Assembly: GCF_003666015.1 (NCBI RefSeq)
Contig: NZ_QPLT01000003.1
Span: 1-64,000, forward strand
DNA from: Halorubrum sp. Atlit-26R
GTDB lineage: Archaea; Halobacteriota; Halobacteria; Halobacteriales; Haloferacaceae
Length of the DNA: 64,000 nucleotides
Reading direction: 5' to 3'
Shown: in pieces, positions 1-8,098 of the stretch
Numbering within the stretch: position 1 is the first letter of the stretch
Layout of the letters: every line of letters starts with the position of its first letter
Translations under genes and position numbers: made by a program
Notes under the pieces: generated by a model
Told to the model about the DNA's origin: nothing
Seen by the model: the letters and a program-made list of their open reading frames with translations, nothing else
Databases searched by the model: none

Positions 1-93
1 GGCCCCGCTGTCCACCCTCGCGCGTGGTACCGCGAGTTCCGCGAACTCGTGGTGACCGCCGCAGTCTACAACCTCGAACAGGCTCTCAAACAG
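1..93 (+). pseudogene. 3' end of an insertion-sequence transposase (cut by window start)
   Basis: Frame 1 is open from the window edge to a TGA and reads about 30 residues ending in AAVYNLEQALKQ. The Trp/Tyr-Arg-Glu-Phe-Arg-Glu region followed by an AVYN-type ending resembles C-termini of haloarchaeal DDE transposases, but the family cannot be fixed from this little sequence. A second IS remnant begins within about 30 bp, so this is a site of nested insertions. Whether the gene is complete upstream cannot be seen. Confidence 0.5.
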
Positions 94-120
94 TGATCCC
101 CACGCCGTCATCGGATTCAA

Positions 121-288
121 CAAAGCAAAGTCATTCAACATGGAAATCGGAATGCCATCGAACGTGTCTTTTGGGAAATAGAACGACGAACATCATCGTT
201 TGCGAATAGTTTTAGCAATGTCGCGCTAGAGACAGCTCAAAACTGGCTCGAAGCCTTCGCCGTCTACCACAATTCACGCCAAACTTAA
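121..288 (+). pseudogene. Remnant of an IS6-like transposase C-terminus
   Basis: An open frame without its own start reads HGNRNAIERVFWEIERRTSS near its beginning and ends NWLEAFAVYHNSRQT followed by TAA. The GNRNAIERVF...RRTSSF...NWLxAFAV pattern matches, from memory, the C-terminus of haloarchaeal IS6-type transposases. Only about 55 residues remain; the catalytic DDE core is missing, so it is inactive. AACTTAACGCGAC overlaps the stop codon and is identical to 13 of the 14 bases of the terminal repeat of the MITE at 680-901, which suggests this was the element's right end. Confidence 0.6.
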
Positions 289-325
289 CGCGACCCGACA
301 GCTACGATAGTTTATGAAGAATTTT

Positions 326-662
326 GCGGTGGCGCGCCCCGGTGAGCGGCCCGCAGGGCCGCGAACCGCCGGTGCGAGGGAGTCGCTGGCGGCGGCAGCC
401 GCCAGCGACGAGGTTGGGGAGGTGTGAGGTGCGGTCGCTGTGCGGGGCGGGACTCAAAGGGGCAGCCGGGAGGACGAAGACGCGCGACGCAAGGACCGCA
501 GGGAGGGAGCGATAGCGACCGACCGAGGACCACAGCGAGCGCATCGAGTCCTCCCGGCTGGGGCTTTGGAGCCGTTCGTGGTCGATCCACAGTCGACCAT
601 TTATAAGCAAGCGACTGGGGCTTTGGAAGCGCTCTCCGCAGCAGCGTTGATGACTTATAAAT
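326..662 (+). repeat. Structured repeat copy A (head-to-tail on + strand)
   Basis: First of seven copies. The head box GCGGTGGCGCG starts at 326. Hairpin 1 pairs 341-351 with 354-366 imperfectly. Hairpin 2 is a perfect 12-bp stem (382-393 with 398-409, 4-nt loop). Hairpin 3 is a perfect 13-bp stem (463-475 with 548-560), extended across GGG/GGG by CAAAG:CTTTG. The tail has two modules, each ending in TTATAA (about 600 and 654). The second module is interrupted just downstream by the MITE. No credible protein is encoded; open frames here are by-products of GC-rich sequence. Confidence 0.85.
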
Positions 663-679
663 AGCCGACAGCAACACCG

Positions 680-901
680 GGTCGCGTTAAGTTAGTATCA
701 ATATCGCTTCCATCATGCGATTTTACAGAAGTGTTTTCGAATGTTGTAGCCGATCGTGTTCTGTGGATCAACGGGAAGGAGAACTGAGAAGGCAGATCCG
801 GTTCTTCACGGGATTACTACCTATTTTGAGTTTATAACTCAGCTTTTCGGAACTCGACGAATACTCCCGCAGTCTTGCGTTTCTTCGTAACTTAACGCGA
901 C
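680..901. mobile_element. MITE, about 222 bp, with 14-bp TIRs and a direct-repeat target duplication
   Basis: GTCGCGTTAAGTTA at 681-694 is perfectly inverted at 888-901. Directly outside these ends lies the same 9-mer, GCAACACCG, at 671-679 and 902-910, as expected for an 8-9 bp target duplication. The interior is AT-richer than its surroundings and has no convincing gene. The same terminal sequence follows the IS6-like remnant at 282-294, so an IS6-type transposase probably mobilised it. It sits in the tail of repeat copy A. Confidence 0.8.
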
Positions 902-1065
902 GCAACACCGCTATCTTACTTATAAATGGCTTCACTCACGGCGTACTACACGTACTCCCGCACTCGATCAAGAAGCGGTTCCATCAATCGGCTGTTTCAG
1001 GTGAGAACCCGTCTGAAAATAGGAGTACAACGGCGCCCTGAGATCGATACGTCCCAGTTCGGCCG
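902..1065. other. Short intergenic stretch after the MITE
   Basis: This stretch starts with the right target duplicate and an ACTTATAAAT box like the tail modules of the structured repeat, which supports continuity with copy A before the MITE inserted. An open frame from 926 runs antisense into the SIMPL gene and resembles nothing known. I see no other gene or RNA. Confidence 0.4.
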
Positions 1066-1812
1066 TCAGGCCGGGGTCGCCTCGTACACGACGTTCACCG
1101 AGACGCGCACGCTCACGTCGCCGGTCTCGACGGCCGTCGAGGCGCTCCCGTCCCCGCCGTCGGCGGCCGCGTTGAACTGCTCGGCGACGAACGGCCGCGA
1201 TCCCGACTGCGTCGTCGACACCTCGTAGACGCCGTCGACCTCCAGGTCGCTCGCGTTCGCGAGCGCGGCCGCGTCGTCGTCGGCGTTCGACATGGCCTGC
1301 GCGATCGCCTCCTCGCGGACCGCCCGCTCGGTCTCTTCGCTCAGTCCGAACTCGATCCGCTGGACCTCGTCCGCGCCGGCGTCGATCGCGACGTCGATCA
1401 CCTCGCCGACTGCGTCGACGTCGTCGAGCTCGATCGCGTACTGGTGGACGCCCTCGTACCGCGTCCGGTTCGGGTCGTCGCGGGTCTCGTAGCTCTCGCG
1501 GACGTCGTACCGCTCCGTCCGGATCGCGTCGTCGTCGAGCCCCCAGTCGGTCAGCGCCGTCCGGAGCTCCTCCTCGCCGGCGGCCAGCTCGTCGCGCACG
1601 CCCGCGGCGTCGTCGCCGGTCGCGGTGACCCCGACGCGGAGGGTGGCGCGGTCGGGCGCCGACGTCGCCTCGCCCGTGGCCGTCACTTCGATGCTCCGCT
1701 CCAGTTGCGCGTCGTCGCCGCCGGTCGGGGTGGCGGTGCCCGCGAACCCCGTACAGCCGGCCAGCGCGACGAGCGCCGCGATACCGATGAGTGCCGTCAG
1801 TCGCCTGTTCAT
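1066..1812 (-). CDS. SIMPL (DUF541) domain lipoprotein
   Basis: A 248-residue exported protein. The chosen start gives MNRRLTALIG, a hydrophobic run and a lipobox ALAGC with Cys20; an upstream in-frame start at 1857 would bury this signal. The rest (about 35-245) has the SIMPL/DUF541 pattern: an SIEVTATGEATSAPD opening, alternating beta strands and a helical Glu/Ala segment EERAVREEAIAQAMSNADDD-like in the middle. Family members are periplasmic or cell-surface proteins of poorly known function. It is followed 60 bp away by the FNT-USP gene on the same strand, but joint transcription is only inferred. Confidence 0.85.
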   Translation of the reverse strand: MNRRLTALIGIAALVALAGCTGFAGTATPTGGDDAQLERSIEVTATGEATSAPDRATLRVGVTATGDDAAGVRDELAAGEEELRTALTDWGLDDDAIRTERYDVRESYETRDDPNRTRYEGVHQYAIELDDVDAVGEVIDVAIDAGADEVQRIEFGLSEETERAVREEAIAQAMSNADDDAAALANASDLEVDGVYEVSTTQSGSRPFVAEQFNAAADGGDGSASTAVETGDVSVRVSVNVVYEATPA

Positions 1813-1872
1813 ACGCGACCGTTCGCTTCCCGACGACGTATAAGCCGCAGATAACACAAAGAGCCGTTTTGC

Positions 1873-4086
1873 CTATCGGCCGTCGCCGGCCTCGTCGTCG
1901 CGTTCGGCGGCCGTCCCCTCGGCGTCCGCCTCCTCGGCGGCCTCCTCGTCCGCCGCGTCGTGGTCGGCGACGAACGTGTCGTCGAGGTGCGGCTGCTCGT
2001 CGACGGGGCCCTCGTCCGCGTCGTCGTCCGCCCCTTCGTCGTCGTCATTCTCGTCCGCGTCGTCGAGAACGGCGTCGACGGTCGCGTCCGCGGCGTCCTC
2101 CGAACCCTCGGCACCGCCCGCGTCCGCGGCGCCGGATCCCCCGTTCCCGCCGGCGCCGTCGCCGCGGTCGGAGCCGTGGGTCCCGGCGGCCCGCACGTCG
2201 GTGCCCTCCGACTGCTCCGGGTCGCGCTCGACGCCGCCCGCCATCTCGGTCGCGCGGCGGCCGGAGCCGAACAGCCGCTCGCGCAGCGACCGGCTGCTCG
2301 GGCGCTCGGTGAGCAGCACCGAAGCGTCGACGTCGTGGATGACGTCGAGGTGGAGCGAGTTCGAGACGAGCCGCGAGAGCAGTCCCTTCTCCGTGGCGCC
2401 GATGATGACGAGGGTCTTGTCGGCGGCCGCGTCGCAGATGCCGGCCTCCACGTCGCCGCCGTCGTCGACCACGAGCTCGGCGTCCTCGAGGCCGTGTTCC
2501 TCGGCCCAGTTGGCGAGGAACAGCTCGCCCTCTCCCCTGTTCTCGGGCCCGTCGACCACGTGGAGCAGCGTCACCTCGGCGCCGACGGTGTCGGCGAGCA
2601 CCTTCGCCACCTCCGCGCTCAGGTCCGAGTCCGGACCGCCGGAGGTCGGGATGAGGATCCGCGACGTGTCCAGCTCGTGCTCGTTGAGGATGAGGAAGTC
2701 GCAGGGGAGCTGGTTGGTCAGCTCGTCGATCGGCCGCTCGGCGCGGGCGGCGCTCCACAGCTGGTCGTCGCCCCACCCCATCAGCACGGCGTCCGGGCGG
2801 GTCCGGCGCGCCATGTTGAACATCTCCTCGAACGAGCGGTGGGAGACGACCGTGGAGGTCGACACGTCGACGTCGTAGTCCGTCGCGGTCGACCGGAGGT
2901 TCGCCATCCCCTCCGCGGAGACGTCCGCGATCCGCCGTCCGGCGTCACCGGAGGACAGCGACATGCGCTCGGGCGCCTGAACGACGTGGACGATGTGGAC
3001 GACGCCGTCCTCGTGGCTGCTCGCGAGCCGCGCAGCCAGCTCGACGATGGGGCCGTCCGTCCGGGGGTTCGTGATCGGCACCATGATCCGGTACCCCTCG
3101 CCCGCGAACAGCGTCGCCTCGGTGGCGTCCAAGATGGGGACGTACGAGCGACCGGCCGCGCGACCGAACACCCACTCGGGGACCGTCAGGCGGCGGCTGA
3201 CGCCCTCGAAGCGCGCCTCTTCGAGGCGCTCCTCGCTGGTCTGGAAGTAGTTGACGAGCGTGACTAAGACGACCCCGCCGACGGTGTTCCCAAGCAGCAC
3301 CGGGAGGACGAAGCCGACGACCCCGGAGTAGAGGCTTATCTCGGCGCCGTACAGCGGAATGCTGTACTCGAAGAACAGGTAGAGGACCTCGGTGAAGGAG
3401 ACGACCACGTGGAACAGGTCGCCGAGCGGGATCGCGAGGAACGCGAGGTAGACGACGAGCATCCGGCTCACGGAGTCGGTGGAGGCGAAGCCGACCCACA
3501 CGACGCCGGCGACGACGAGCCCCGCCATCGCGGCCTTGAAGAACAGCGGCACGGTGCCGACGCTGAACCCCCCCTCGGAGATGTACAGCGCCGCGTCGAC
3601 GGTGTCGCCCGTGAACACGCCGCCGTACGACAGCACGAGCGCGCCGATCCCGCCGCCGACGAAGTTGCCCGCCAAGACGATCGACCAGTGGCGGAGGAGC
3701 GTGGGGAGGCTCGCGAGCCGCTCGAGCGTCAGCGCCACCGGCGGCAGCGTGTTCTCGGTGTACAGCTGGTAGCCGCCGATGATGATGTAGATGAACCCGA
3801 GCGGGTACAGCAGCACGCTCAGGATGGGGTGAGAGTCGGTCGCCGCGGTCAGCGACGCGTACAGCATGAACGTGATCGTGATCGCGAGCCCGGCGGCGAG
3901 CCCGCTGAAGAACAGCTCTCGGCTCCCCGAGGTCACCTCCTCGTCCGCGGCCGCGATGATCCGCTGGAACACCTCGTCCGAGGAGAACCGGTCCCGGACG
4001 GCCTCGCCGACCGCGGGCGCGCCGCTCCGGGACCGCTCGACGACCTCACGCATCGAATCGTCGTCGGGTTGCTCTGAGTCCGTCAC
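1873..4086 (-). CDS. Formate/nitrite-type (FNT) channel fused to two universal-stress-protein domains
   Basis: A 737-residue fusion. Residues about 30-310 are hydrophobic with roughly six membrane helices and Gly-rich re-entrant stretches such as NFVGGGIGALVLSYGG, as in FNT anion channels for formate, nitrite or hydrosulfide. Residues about 330-470 and 470-610 look like two UspA folds; the second has LIPTSGGPDSDLSAEVAK and ends with VIIGATEKGLLSRLVSNSLH, the usual nucleotide-loop region. The last 110 residues are a low-complexity Asp/Glu/Ala tail. The transported ion cannot be told from sequence. The USP domains probably sense nucleotide or energy state on the cytoplasmic side. It lies between the SIMPL and DUF389 genes on the same strand. 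Confidence 0.85.
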   Translation of the reverse strand: MTDSEQPDDDSMREVVERSRSGAPAVGEAVRDRFSSDEVFQRIIAAADEEVTSGSRELFFSGLAAGLAITITFMLYASLTAATDSHPILSVLLYPLGFIYIIIGGYQLYTENTLPPVALTLERLASLPTLLRHWSIVLAGNFVGGGIGALVLSYGGVFTGDTVDAALYISEGGFSVGTVPLFFKAAMAGLVVAGVVWVGFASTDSVSRMLVVYLAFLAIPLGDLFHVVVSFTEVLYLFFEYSIPLYGAEISLYSGVVGFVLPVLLGNTVGGVVLVTLVNYFQTSEERLEEARFEGVSRRLTVPEWVFGRAAGRSYVPILDATEATLFAGEGYRIMVPITNPRTDGPIVELAARLASSHEDGVVHIVHVVQAPERMSLSSGDAGRRIADVSAEGMANLRSTATDYDVDVSTSTVVSHRSFEEMFNMARRTRPDAVLMGWGDDQLWSAARAERPIDELTNQLPCDFLILNEHELDTSRILIPTSGGPDSDLSAEVAKVLADTVGAEVTLLHVVDGPENRGEGELFLANWAEEHGLEDAELVVDDGGDVEAGICDAAADKTLVIIGATEKGLLSRLVSNSLHLDVIHDVDASVLLTERPSSRSLRERLFGSGRRATEMAGGVERDPEQSEGTDVRAAGTHGSDRGDGAGGNGGSGAADAGGAEGSEDAADATVDAVLDDADENDDDEGADDDADEGPVDEQPHLDDTFVADHDAADEEAAEEADAEGTAAERDDEAGDGR

Positions 4087-4168
4087 TGGCGAGTCTCACG
4101 GCACCCCCGTAAAAAGTAGTTCCTCTTCGGCCCACTGCGGCGGAATCCCGCCCCGCTCGGCCGTCCGC

Positions 4169-5461
4169 TCAGGCCCGCTCGACGGTCACCGTGCGGACCT
4201 CGACGGCGACTTCGCGGTCGACGACCGTCTCGATCCGGTCGTCGAGCGCGGGCGCTGTCCCCTCGACGGTGCTGCCGGGCGGTACGCCCACGGTGATCAC
4301 CACCCGGTCCGTTTCGAGCGGCGGGACGGTCCCGGTCCGTTCGACGGTCAGTTCGAGCAGTTCGAACTCCGAGTCGATCGCGGTCAGTTCGTCGGTCGCG
4401 GCGGCGCGGATCTCCGTCTCGGTGGTCGAGGCGACGTACGACTCGTAGGTGACGCCGCCGAGGAACACCGAGAGCAGCGCGATGGCGACCGCCAGCACGG
4501 CGACGCGCTTGAGGAACGCGGCGCGCGCCTCGTCCTCGCGGAACCACCGCTGGGGCCGGTAGCCCTCGTACCACAGCACGACCAGCGCCGAGAGGTTGAT
4601 CGAGAGGACGTTCACCGCGACGATGACGCCCGCGCCGATCACGAGCTGGGGGATCCGGAAGGCGATCCCGATGCCGACCGCGGCCGCGGGCGGGATGAGC
4701 GCCACCGCGATCATCACGCCGACCAGCGTCGCCGAGACCCCCGTCATCAGCGAGACGATGCCCGCGATCCCGGCGCCGACCGCGACGACCAAGACGAGGA
4801 CGTTCGGCGCGAGCCGCTCGGACACCTCCGCGAGTTCGAGCGGGTCGAGCCCGGGCGGGACCAAGGCGAGAGAGCGCAGCGCGAACGCGAACAGCGTCGC
4901 CGCGAGGACCGCGACCGCGACGCCCAGGACCTGCATCCGCACGCCGCGCCGGAACAGCGCCTCGTCGTCGACGACGGTGCCGATCGCGGCCGACATCGCG
5001 GGCCCGATGAGCGGCGCGATCACCATCGACCCGACCACGGTCGCCGGCGAGTCGAGCAGGAGCCCCGCGGTGGCGATCACCGCCGAGATGACCGTCATCA
5101 GCACGTACGTCCCGAGCCCGGAGGCGAGGCCGTCGGCCTTCGCCTGGAGCTCCTCGCGCGAGATGCGGTCGCCGCCGCGCTCGGCCTCCTCCTCGTACTC
5201 CTCTTCGAGCGCCTCGAACCGCCGCGAGATGACGGTCTCGGCCGCGACGATGACGGTGTAGGTGCTCTCGTCGATCCCCGCCTCCCGCAGCCGGTCGAGG
5301 ACCGGCTCGACGGCGGCGGTCGGCAGCGGGAACGTCGCGACCGCGGTGTACTCCCGGCCGCTCGTCTCGTCGGTGACGACGTAGTCGACGCCCTCGTCGT
5401 CGAGCGCGCGGACGACCGCCGCCCGCTTGCCCGCCGGAATCATGACCTGAACGAGTCGCAC
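4169..5461 (-). CDS. DUF389 / TIGR00341 family membrane protein
   Basis: A 430-residue protein. The first 80 residues form an ACT-like soluble region (MRLVQVMIPAGKRAAVVRAL), followed by a charged EEEYEEEAERGG linker. From about residue 118 there are some six membrane helices with the family's SPATVVGSMVIAPLIGP signature. The last 90 residues are soluble beta-rich sequence. This matches the TIGR00341 family common in haloarchaea; its function is unknown. CTTATAAG at 5485-5492 is 24-31 nt upstream of the ATG and suggests a leaderless transcript. It is divergent from the small membrane gene at 5570. Confidence 0.85.
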   Translation of the reverse strand: MRLVQVMIPAGKRAAVVRALDDEGVDYVVTDETSGREYTAVATFPLPTAAVEPVLDRLREAGIDESTYTVIVAAETVISRRFEALEEEYEEEAERGGDRISREELQAKADGLASGLGTYVLMTVISAVIATAGLLLDSPATVVGSMVIAPLIGPAMSAAIGTVVDDEALFRRGVRMQVLGVAVAVLAATLFAFALRSLALVPPGLDPLELAEVSERLAPNVLVLVVAVGAGIAGIVSLMTGVSATLVGVMIAVALIPPAAAVGIGIAFRIPQLVIGAGVIVAVNVLSINLSALVVLWYEGYRPQRWFREDEARAAFLKRVAVLAVAIALLSVFLGGVTYESYVASTTETEIRAAATDELTAIDSEFELLELTVERTGTVPPLETDRVVITVGVPPGSTVEGTAPALDDRIETVVDREVAVEVRTVTVERA

Positions 5462-5484
5462 GGTCGCCGGTCGCGCCGACGGCT

Positions 5485-5492
5485 CTTATAAG
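5485..5492 (-). promoter_or_regulatory. TATA-like box for the DUF389 gene
   Basis: CTTATAAG stands alone in GC-rich sequence 24-31 nt before the ATG at 5461, the haloarchaeal spacing for leaderless transcription. Confidence 0.6.
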
Positions 5493-5569
5493 ATCGGCAC
5501 GCGATCGGCGGGCGCCGGCCACGAGAAACGGAACTTTAATGCGCGAATCGCTCGCACCTCCAGCCAAGA

Positions 5570-5818
5570 ATGATCTCGCCGCTGGTCATCGACACGTTCC
5601 TGCTCGACTACCACCTCGGGCACATCATCCTGTTCGGGCTCCTCGTGTCGCTTCTGGGGGCTGCGCCGCTGAAGTCCCAGAAGATCATCGCGTCGATTCT
5701 GGCCGTCTTCGGAGTCATCTTCCTGATGGCGCCGTACACGACGATGCCGCCGACGTTCATCCTCCTCGGCATCCCGCTCGTCTTGGTCGGCACGCTGCTG
5801 TGGACGATGGCGCGCTGA
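5570..5818 (+). CDS. Small haloarchaeal membrane protein (82 aa)
   Basis: An 82-residue hydrophobic protein with about three membrane helices: LGHIILFGLLVSLLGAAPL, IIASILAVFGVIFLMAP and FILLGIPLVLVGTLLWTM. It starts at ATG 5570, about 30 nt after an AACTTTAATG box on the same strand. I do not recognise a named family. Its length, clean start and divergent promoter arrangement support a real gene of the short conserved membrane-protein type common in this order. Confidence 0.7.
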   Translation: MISPLVIDTFLLDYHLGHIILFGLLVSLLGAAPLKSQKIIASILAVFGVIFLMAPYTTMPPTFILLGIPLVLVGTLLWTMAR

Positions 5819-5963
5819 CGCGGCCGAACGACGCCGAACGGAGGGCTCGACCGAACCGCCCTCGACACGTCCGCTCTCCCTTCTCTTTCGCAGACCGCGA
5901 ACGGCCCCGCCGTCGTTCTGTTCGATCCCGCTCCTTTTTGCCCCCCGGGAGACACTCCCCGCC

Positions 5964-6845
5964 ATGGTAACGGTACGGGCCCCCGCGACGAGCGCGAACC
6001 TCGGGAGCGGCTTCGACGTGTTCGGGGCCGCGCTCTCGCGGCCGGCGGACGTCGTCACCGTCGAGAAGGCGGCCGAGACGACGATCGAGGTCACGGGCGT
6101 CGGCGCGCAGTACATCCCGGAGGACCCCGAGAAGAACACCGTCGGCGCCGTCGTCGAGGCGCTCGACGCGCCCGCGCGCATCCACATCGACAAGGGCGTG
6201 CGTCCGGCGTCGGGACTCGGTTCCTCCGCCGCGAGCGCGGCGGGCGCGGCGGTCGCGCTCAACCGCCTCTACGACCGCGGCCGCTCCCGGGAGGAGCTGG
6301 TCCCGATCGCCGCGGAGGGGGAGGCGGTCGTCTCCGGCGTCGCACACGCGGACAACGTCGCCCCCTCGATCCTCGGCGGGTTCACCGTGACGACCGCGGA
6401 GGGGACCCAGTCGGTCGACGCCGCGATCCCCCTCGTCGTCTGCCTCCCGGACGTGGCGGTCTCGACCCGCGACGCGCGCCGGGTCGTCCCCGAGACCGCC
6501 TCGATGGAGGAGCTCGTGGAGACCGTCGGCAACGCGGCGACGCTCGCGATCGGCATGTGTCGCTCGGACCCCGACCTCGTCGGCCTCGGCATGAGCGATC
6601 CCGTGGTCACGCCCGAGCGCGCCCGCCTCATCACCGGCTACGACGACGTCCGCGAGCGCGCCTTCGACGCCGGCGCGACCGGAGTCACCGTCAGCGGCGC
6701 CGGCCCCGCGGTGATCGCCGCCTGCCGCGAGCGCGACCGCCGCGACGTCGCCGCCGGGATGCTCGACGCCTTCGCCGACGCCGGGATCGAGGCGCGGGCG
6801 TACCAGACCCGGATCGGGCGCGGCACGACGTTCCTCGCGGACTGA
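5964..6845 (+). CDS. thrB: Homoserine kinase
   Basis: A 293-residue GHMP kinase that phosphorylates homoserine in threonine biosynthesis. The start MVTVRAPATSANLGSGFD is the N-terminal substrate-binding motif. PASGLGSSAASAAGAA (near residue 77) is the ATP-binding GHMP motif, and the C-terminal GVTVSGAGPAVIA matches motif 3. Its length is normal for archaeal ThrB. A CCTTTTTG stretch about 28 nt upstream may be the promoter. It stands alone, with no other threonine gene in the window. Confidence 0.95.
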   Translation: MVTVRAPATSANLGSGFDVFGAALSRPADVVTVEKAAETTIEVTGVGAQYIPEDPEKNTVGAVVEALDAPARIHIDKGVRPASGLGSSAASAAGAAVALNRLYDRGRSREELVPIAAEGEAVVSGVAHADNVAPSILGGFTVTTAEGTQSVDAAIPLVVCLPDVAVSTRDARRVVPETASMEELVETVGNAATLAIGMCRSDPDLVGLGMSDPVVTPERARLITGYDDVRERAFDAGATGVTVSGAGPAVIAACRERDRRDVAAGMLDAFADAGIEARAYQTRIGRGTTFLAD

Positions 6846-6853
6846 GCGGCGTC

Positions 6854-6954
6854 GGACGGCCGCCACTCCGACGGACTCAGTCGCGACCAGCGGCGGCGCC
6901 GGGCGGCCGCCACTCCGACGGACCGAGCACCGACCAGTGACGGCGCCGGGCGGA
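6854..6954. repeat. Imperfect tandem duplication, about 50 bp x 2
   Basis: GGCCGCCACTCCGACGGAC occurs at about 6857 and again at about 6905. Each copy continues to GACCAG and CGGCGCCGGGC, giving two roughly 50-bp units between thrB and the metal-uptake operon. It may be a simple duplication of the downstream region of thrB. No gene is present. Confidence 0.6.
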
Positions 6955-6956
6955 AG

Positions 6957-7018
6957 CCATATATGGGACGGGAAATCATAGAATTAGATGAGTCAAAAAA
7001 TTGGATGTGACTTCTATT
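6957..7018 (+). promoter_or_regulatory. Promoter/operator region of the metal-uptake operon
   Basis: A sharply AT-rich stretch before the operon. It holds the perfect palindrome CCATATATGG (6957-6966) and two similar direct repeats, AATTAGATGAGTC (about 6982) and AATTGGATGTGAC (about 7001). The operon ends with a DtxR/MntR-type regulator, so these are candidate binding sites for metal-dependent repression. The exact TATA box and operator cannot be fixed by eye. Confidence 0.45.
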
Positions 7019-8098
7019 ATGCCTACTGAACGCAACGGCGACCGAGCGGTGACGCGACGCGACGCGGTCCGCCTCGGCGGCGCGACGGCCCTGGCCGGAG
7101 TGGCCGGGTGTACGGCGCTCCCGAGCGCGCCGGTCGGAACCGGGCGCGCCGAGGGGGACGACGGCGGGCCGGTCGCCGTCGCCTCCTTCTTCAGCTTCTA
7201 CGACTTCGGGCGAAAGGTCGCCGAGGGGACCCCGCTGACCGTCGAGAACCTCGTTCCGACGGGGCTCCACGGCCACGGCTGGCAGCCGAACGCGAGCATC
7301 ACCCGGCGGATCGTCGAGGCGGACGCGTTCGTCCACGTCGGCGAGGACTTCCAGCCGTGGGCCGACCGCGCCATCCGGACCGTCGAGGCCGACGGGACGG
7401 ACACCGCGCTGATAAACGCCCGCGAGGGGATCGGGCTCGTCGACCTCGCGGCGTCGCTCGACCGCGACGAGGAGGGGGTCGGCTCCCAGCGCGGGAAGGA
7501 CCCGCACTTCTGGTTGGACCCGCTGCGCGCGAAGCGGTCGGTCGACAACATCGCCGAGGGGTTCGCGGACCTCGTCCCGGACCACGCCGAGACGATCCGC
7601 GAGAACGCCGAGCGGTACAAAGGGGACGTGCTCGACCGCATCGACGCCGACTACGAGGCGGTATTCGACCGGTCGGACCGCGACGTGGTCCAGCTGGCCG
7701 CGCACAACGCCTTCCAGTACATCGGGGTGCGGTACGGCGTCCGGATGCGGCCGCTGGTGACCAGCCTCGCGGCGAGCGGCGACGTCAAGCCCGCGGACAT
7801 CCGCGAGGCGGCGCGGGTGATCCGCGAGAACGACATCCGGTACATCGCGAACGGCGTCTTCGAGTCGCAGCTCCCGGCCCAGCAGCTCGTCCGCGAGACC
7901 GCCGTCGAGGCGTACTTCCCCGTCACGCCGTACGCCGGGATCCGCGAGGAGTGGCTCGCGGAGGACTGGGGGTACGAGGAGATCGCGTACAACATCAACA
8001 TGCCGACCTTCGAGATCGTCTTGGGCAACGAGACGCCCGAGGCCGCGGCGCCGACGGACGGGTGGGTCGAACAGTGGCGGAACTTCGAGCCGATATGA
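7019..8098 (+). CDS. Zinc/manganese ABC transporter, substrate-binding lipoprotein (cluster A-I)
   Basis: A 359-residue binding protein delivering Zn2+ or Mn2+ to the permease. The ATG at 7019 puts a Tat-type signal in the usual place: TRRDAVRLGG, a hydrophobic run and the lipobox VAGC. A start at 7001 would only add six residues. Metal-site motifs typical of ZnuA/TroA are visible: GLHGHGWQPN, EDFQPW, KDPHFWLDPLRAK and AAHNAFQYIGVRYG. The stop overlaps the ATPase start (ATGA), so the genes are translationally coupled. The His-rich loop common in bacterial ZnuA is short here, so metal choice is open. Confidence 0.9.
   Translation: MPTERNGDRAVTRRDAVRLGGATALAGVAGCTALPSAPVGTGRAEGDDGGPVAVASFFSFYDFGRKVAEGTPLTVENLVPTGLHGHGWQPNASITRRIVEADAFVHVGEDFQPWADRAIRTVEADGTDTALINAREGIGLVDLAASLDRDEEGVGSQRGKDPHFWLDPLRAKRSVDNIAEGFADLVPDHAETIRENAERYKGDVLDRIDADYEAVFDRSDRDVVQLAAHNAFQYIGVRYGVRMRPLVTSLAASGDVKPADIREAARVIRENDIRYIANGVFESQLPAQQLVRETAVEAYFPVTPYAGIREEWLAEDWGYEEIAYNINMPTFEIVLGNETPEAAAPTDGWVEQWRNFEPI

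Noticed and set aside
302-677. Open frames in repeat copies (similar peptides with CPFES and PHASPASS-like strings in A, B, D, E, F and G)
   Set aside because: They follow the repeat's DNA conservation, have no consistent start or codon signature, run through the covarying stems, and appear in several frames. They are not treated as proteins.
3866-5491. 541-residue frame on the + strand over the FNT and DUF389 genes
   Set aside because: Antisense to two well-supported genes, with low-complexity His/Arg/Asp composition.
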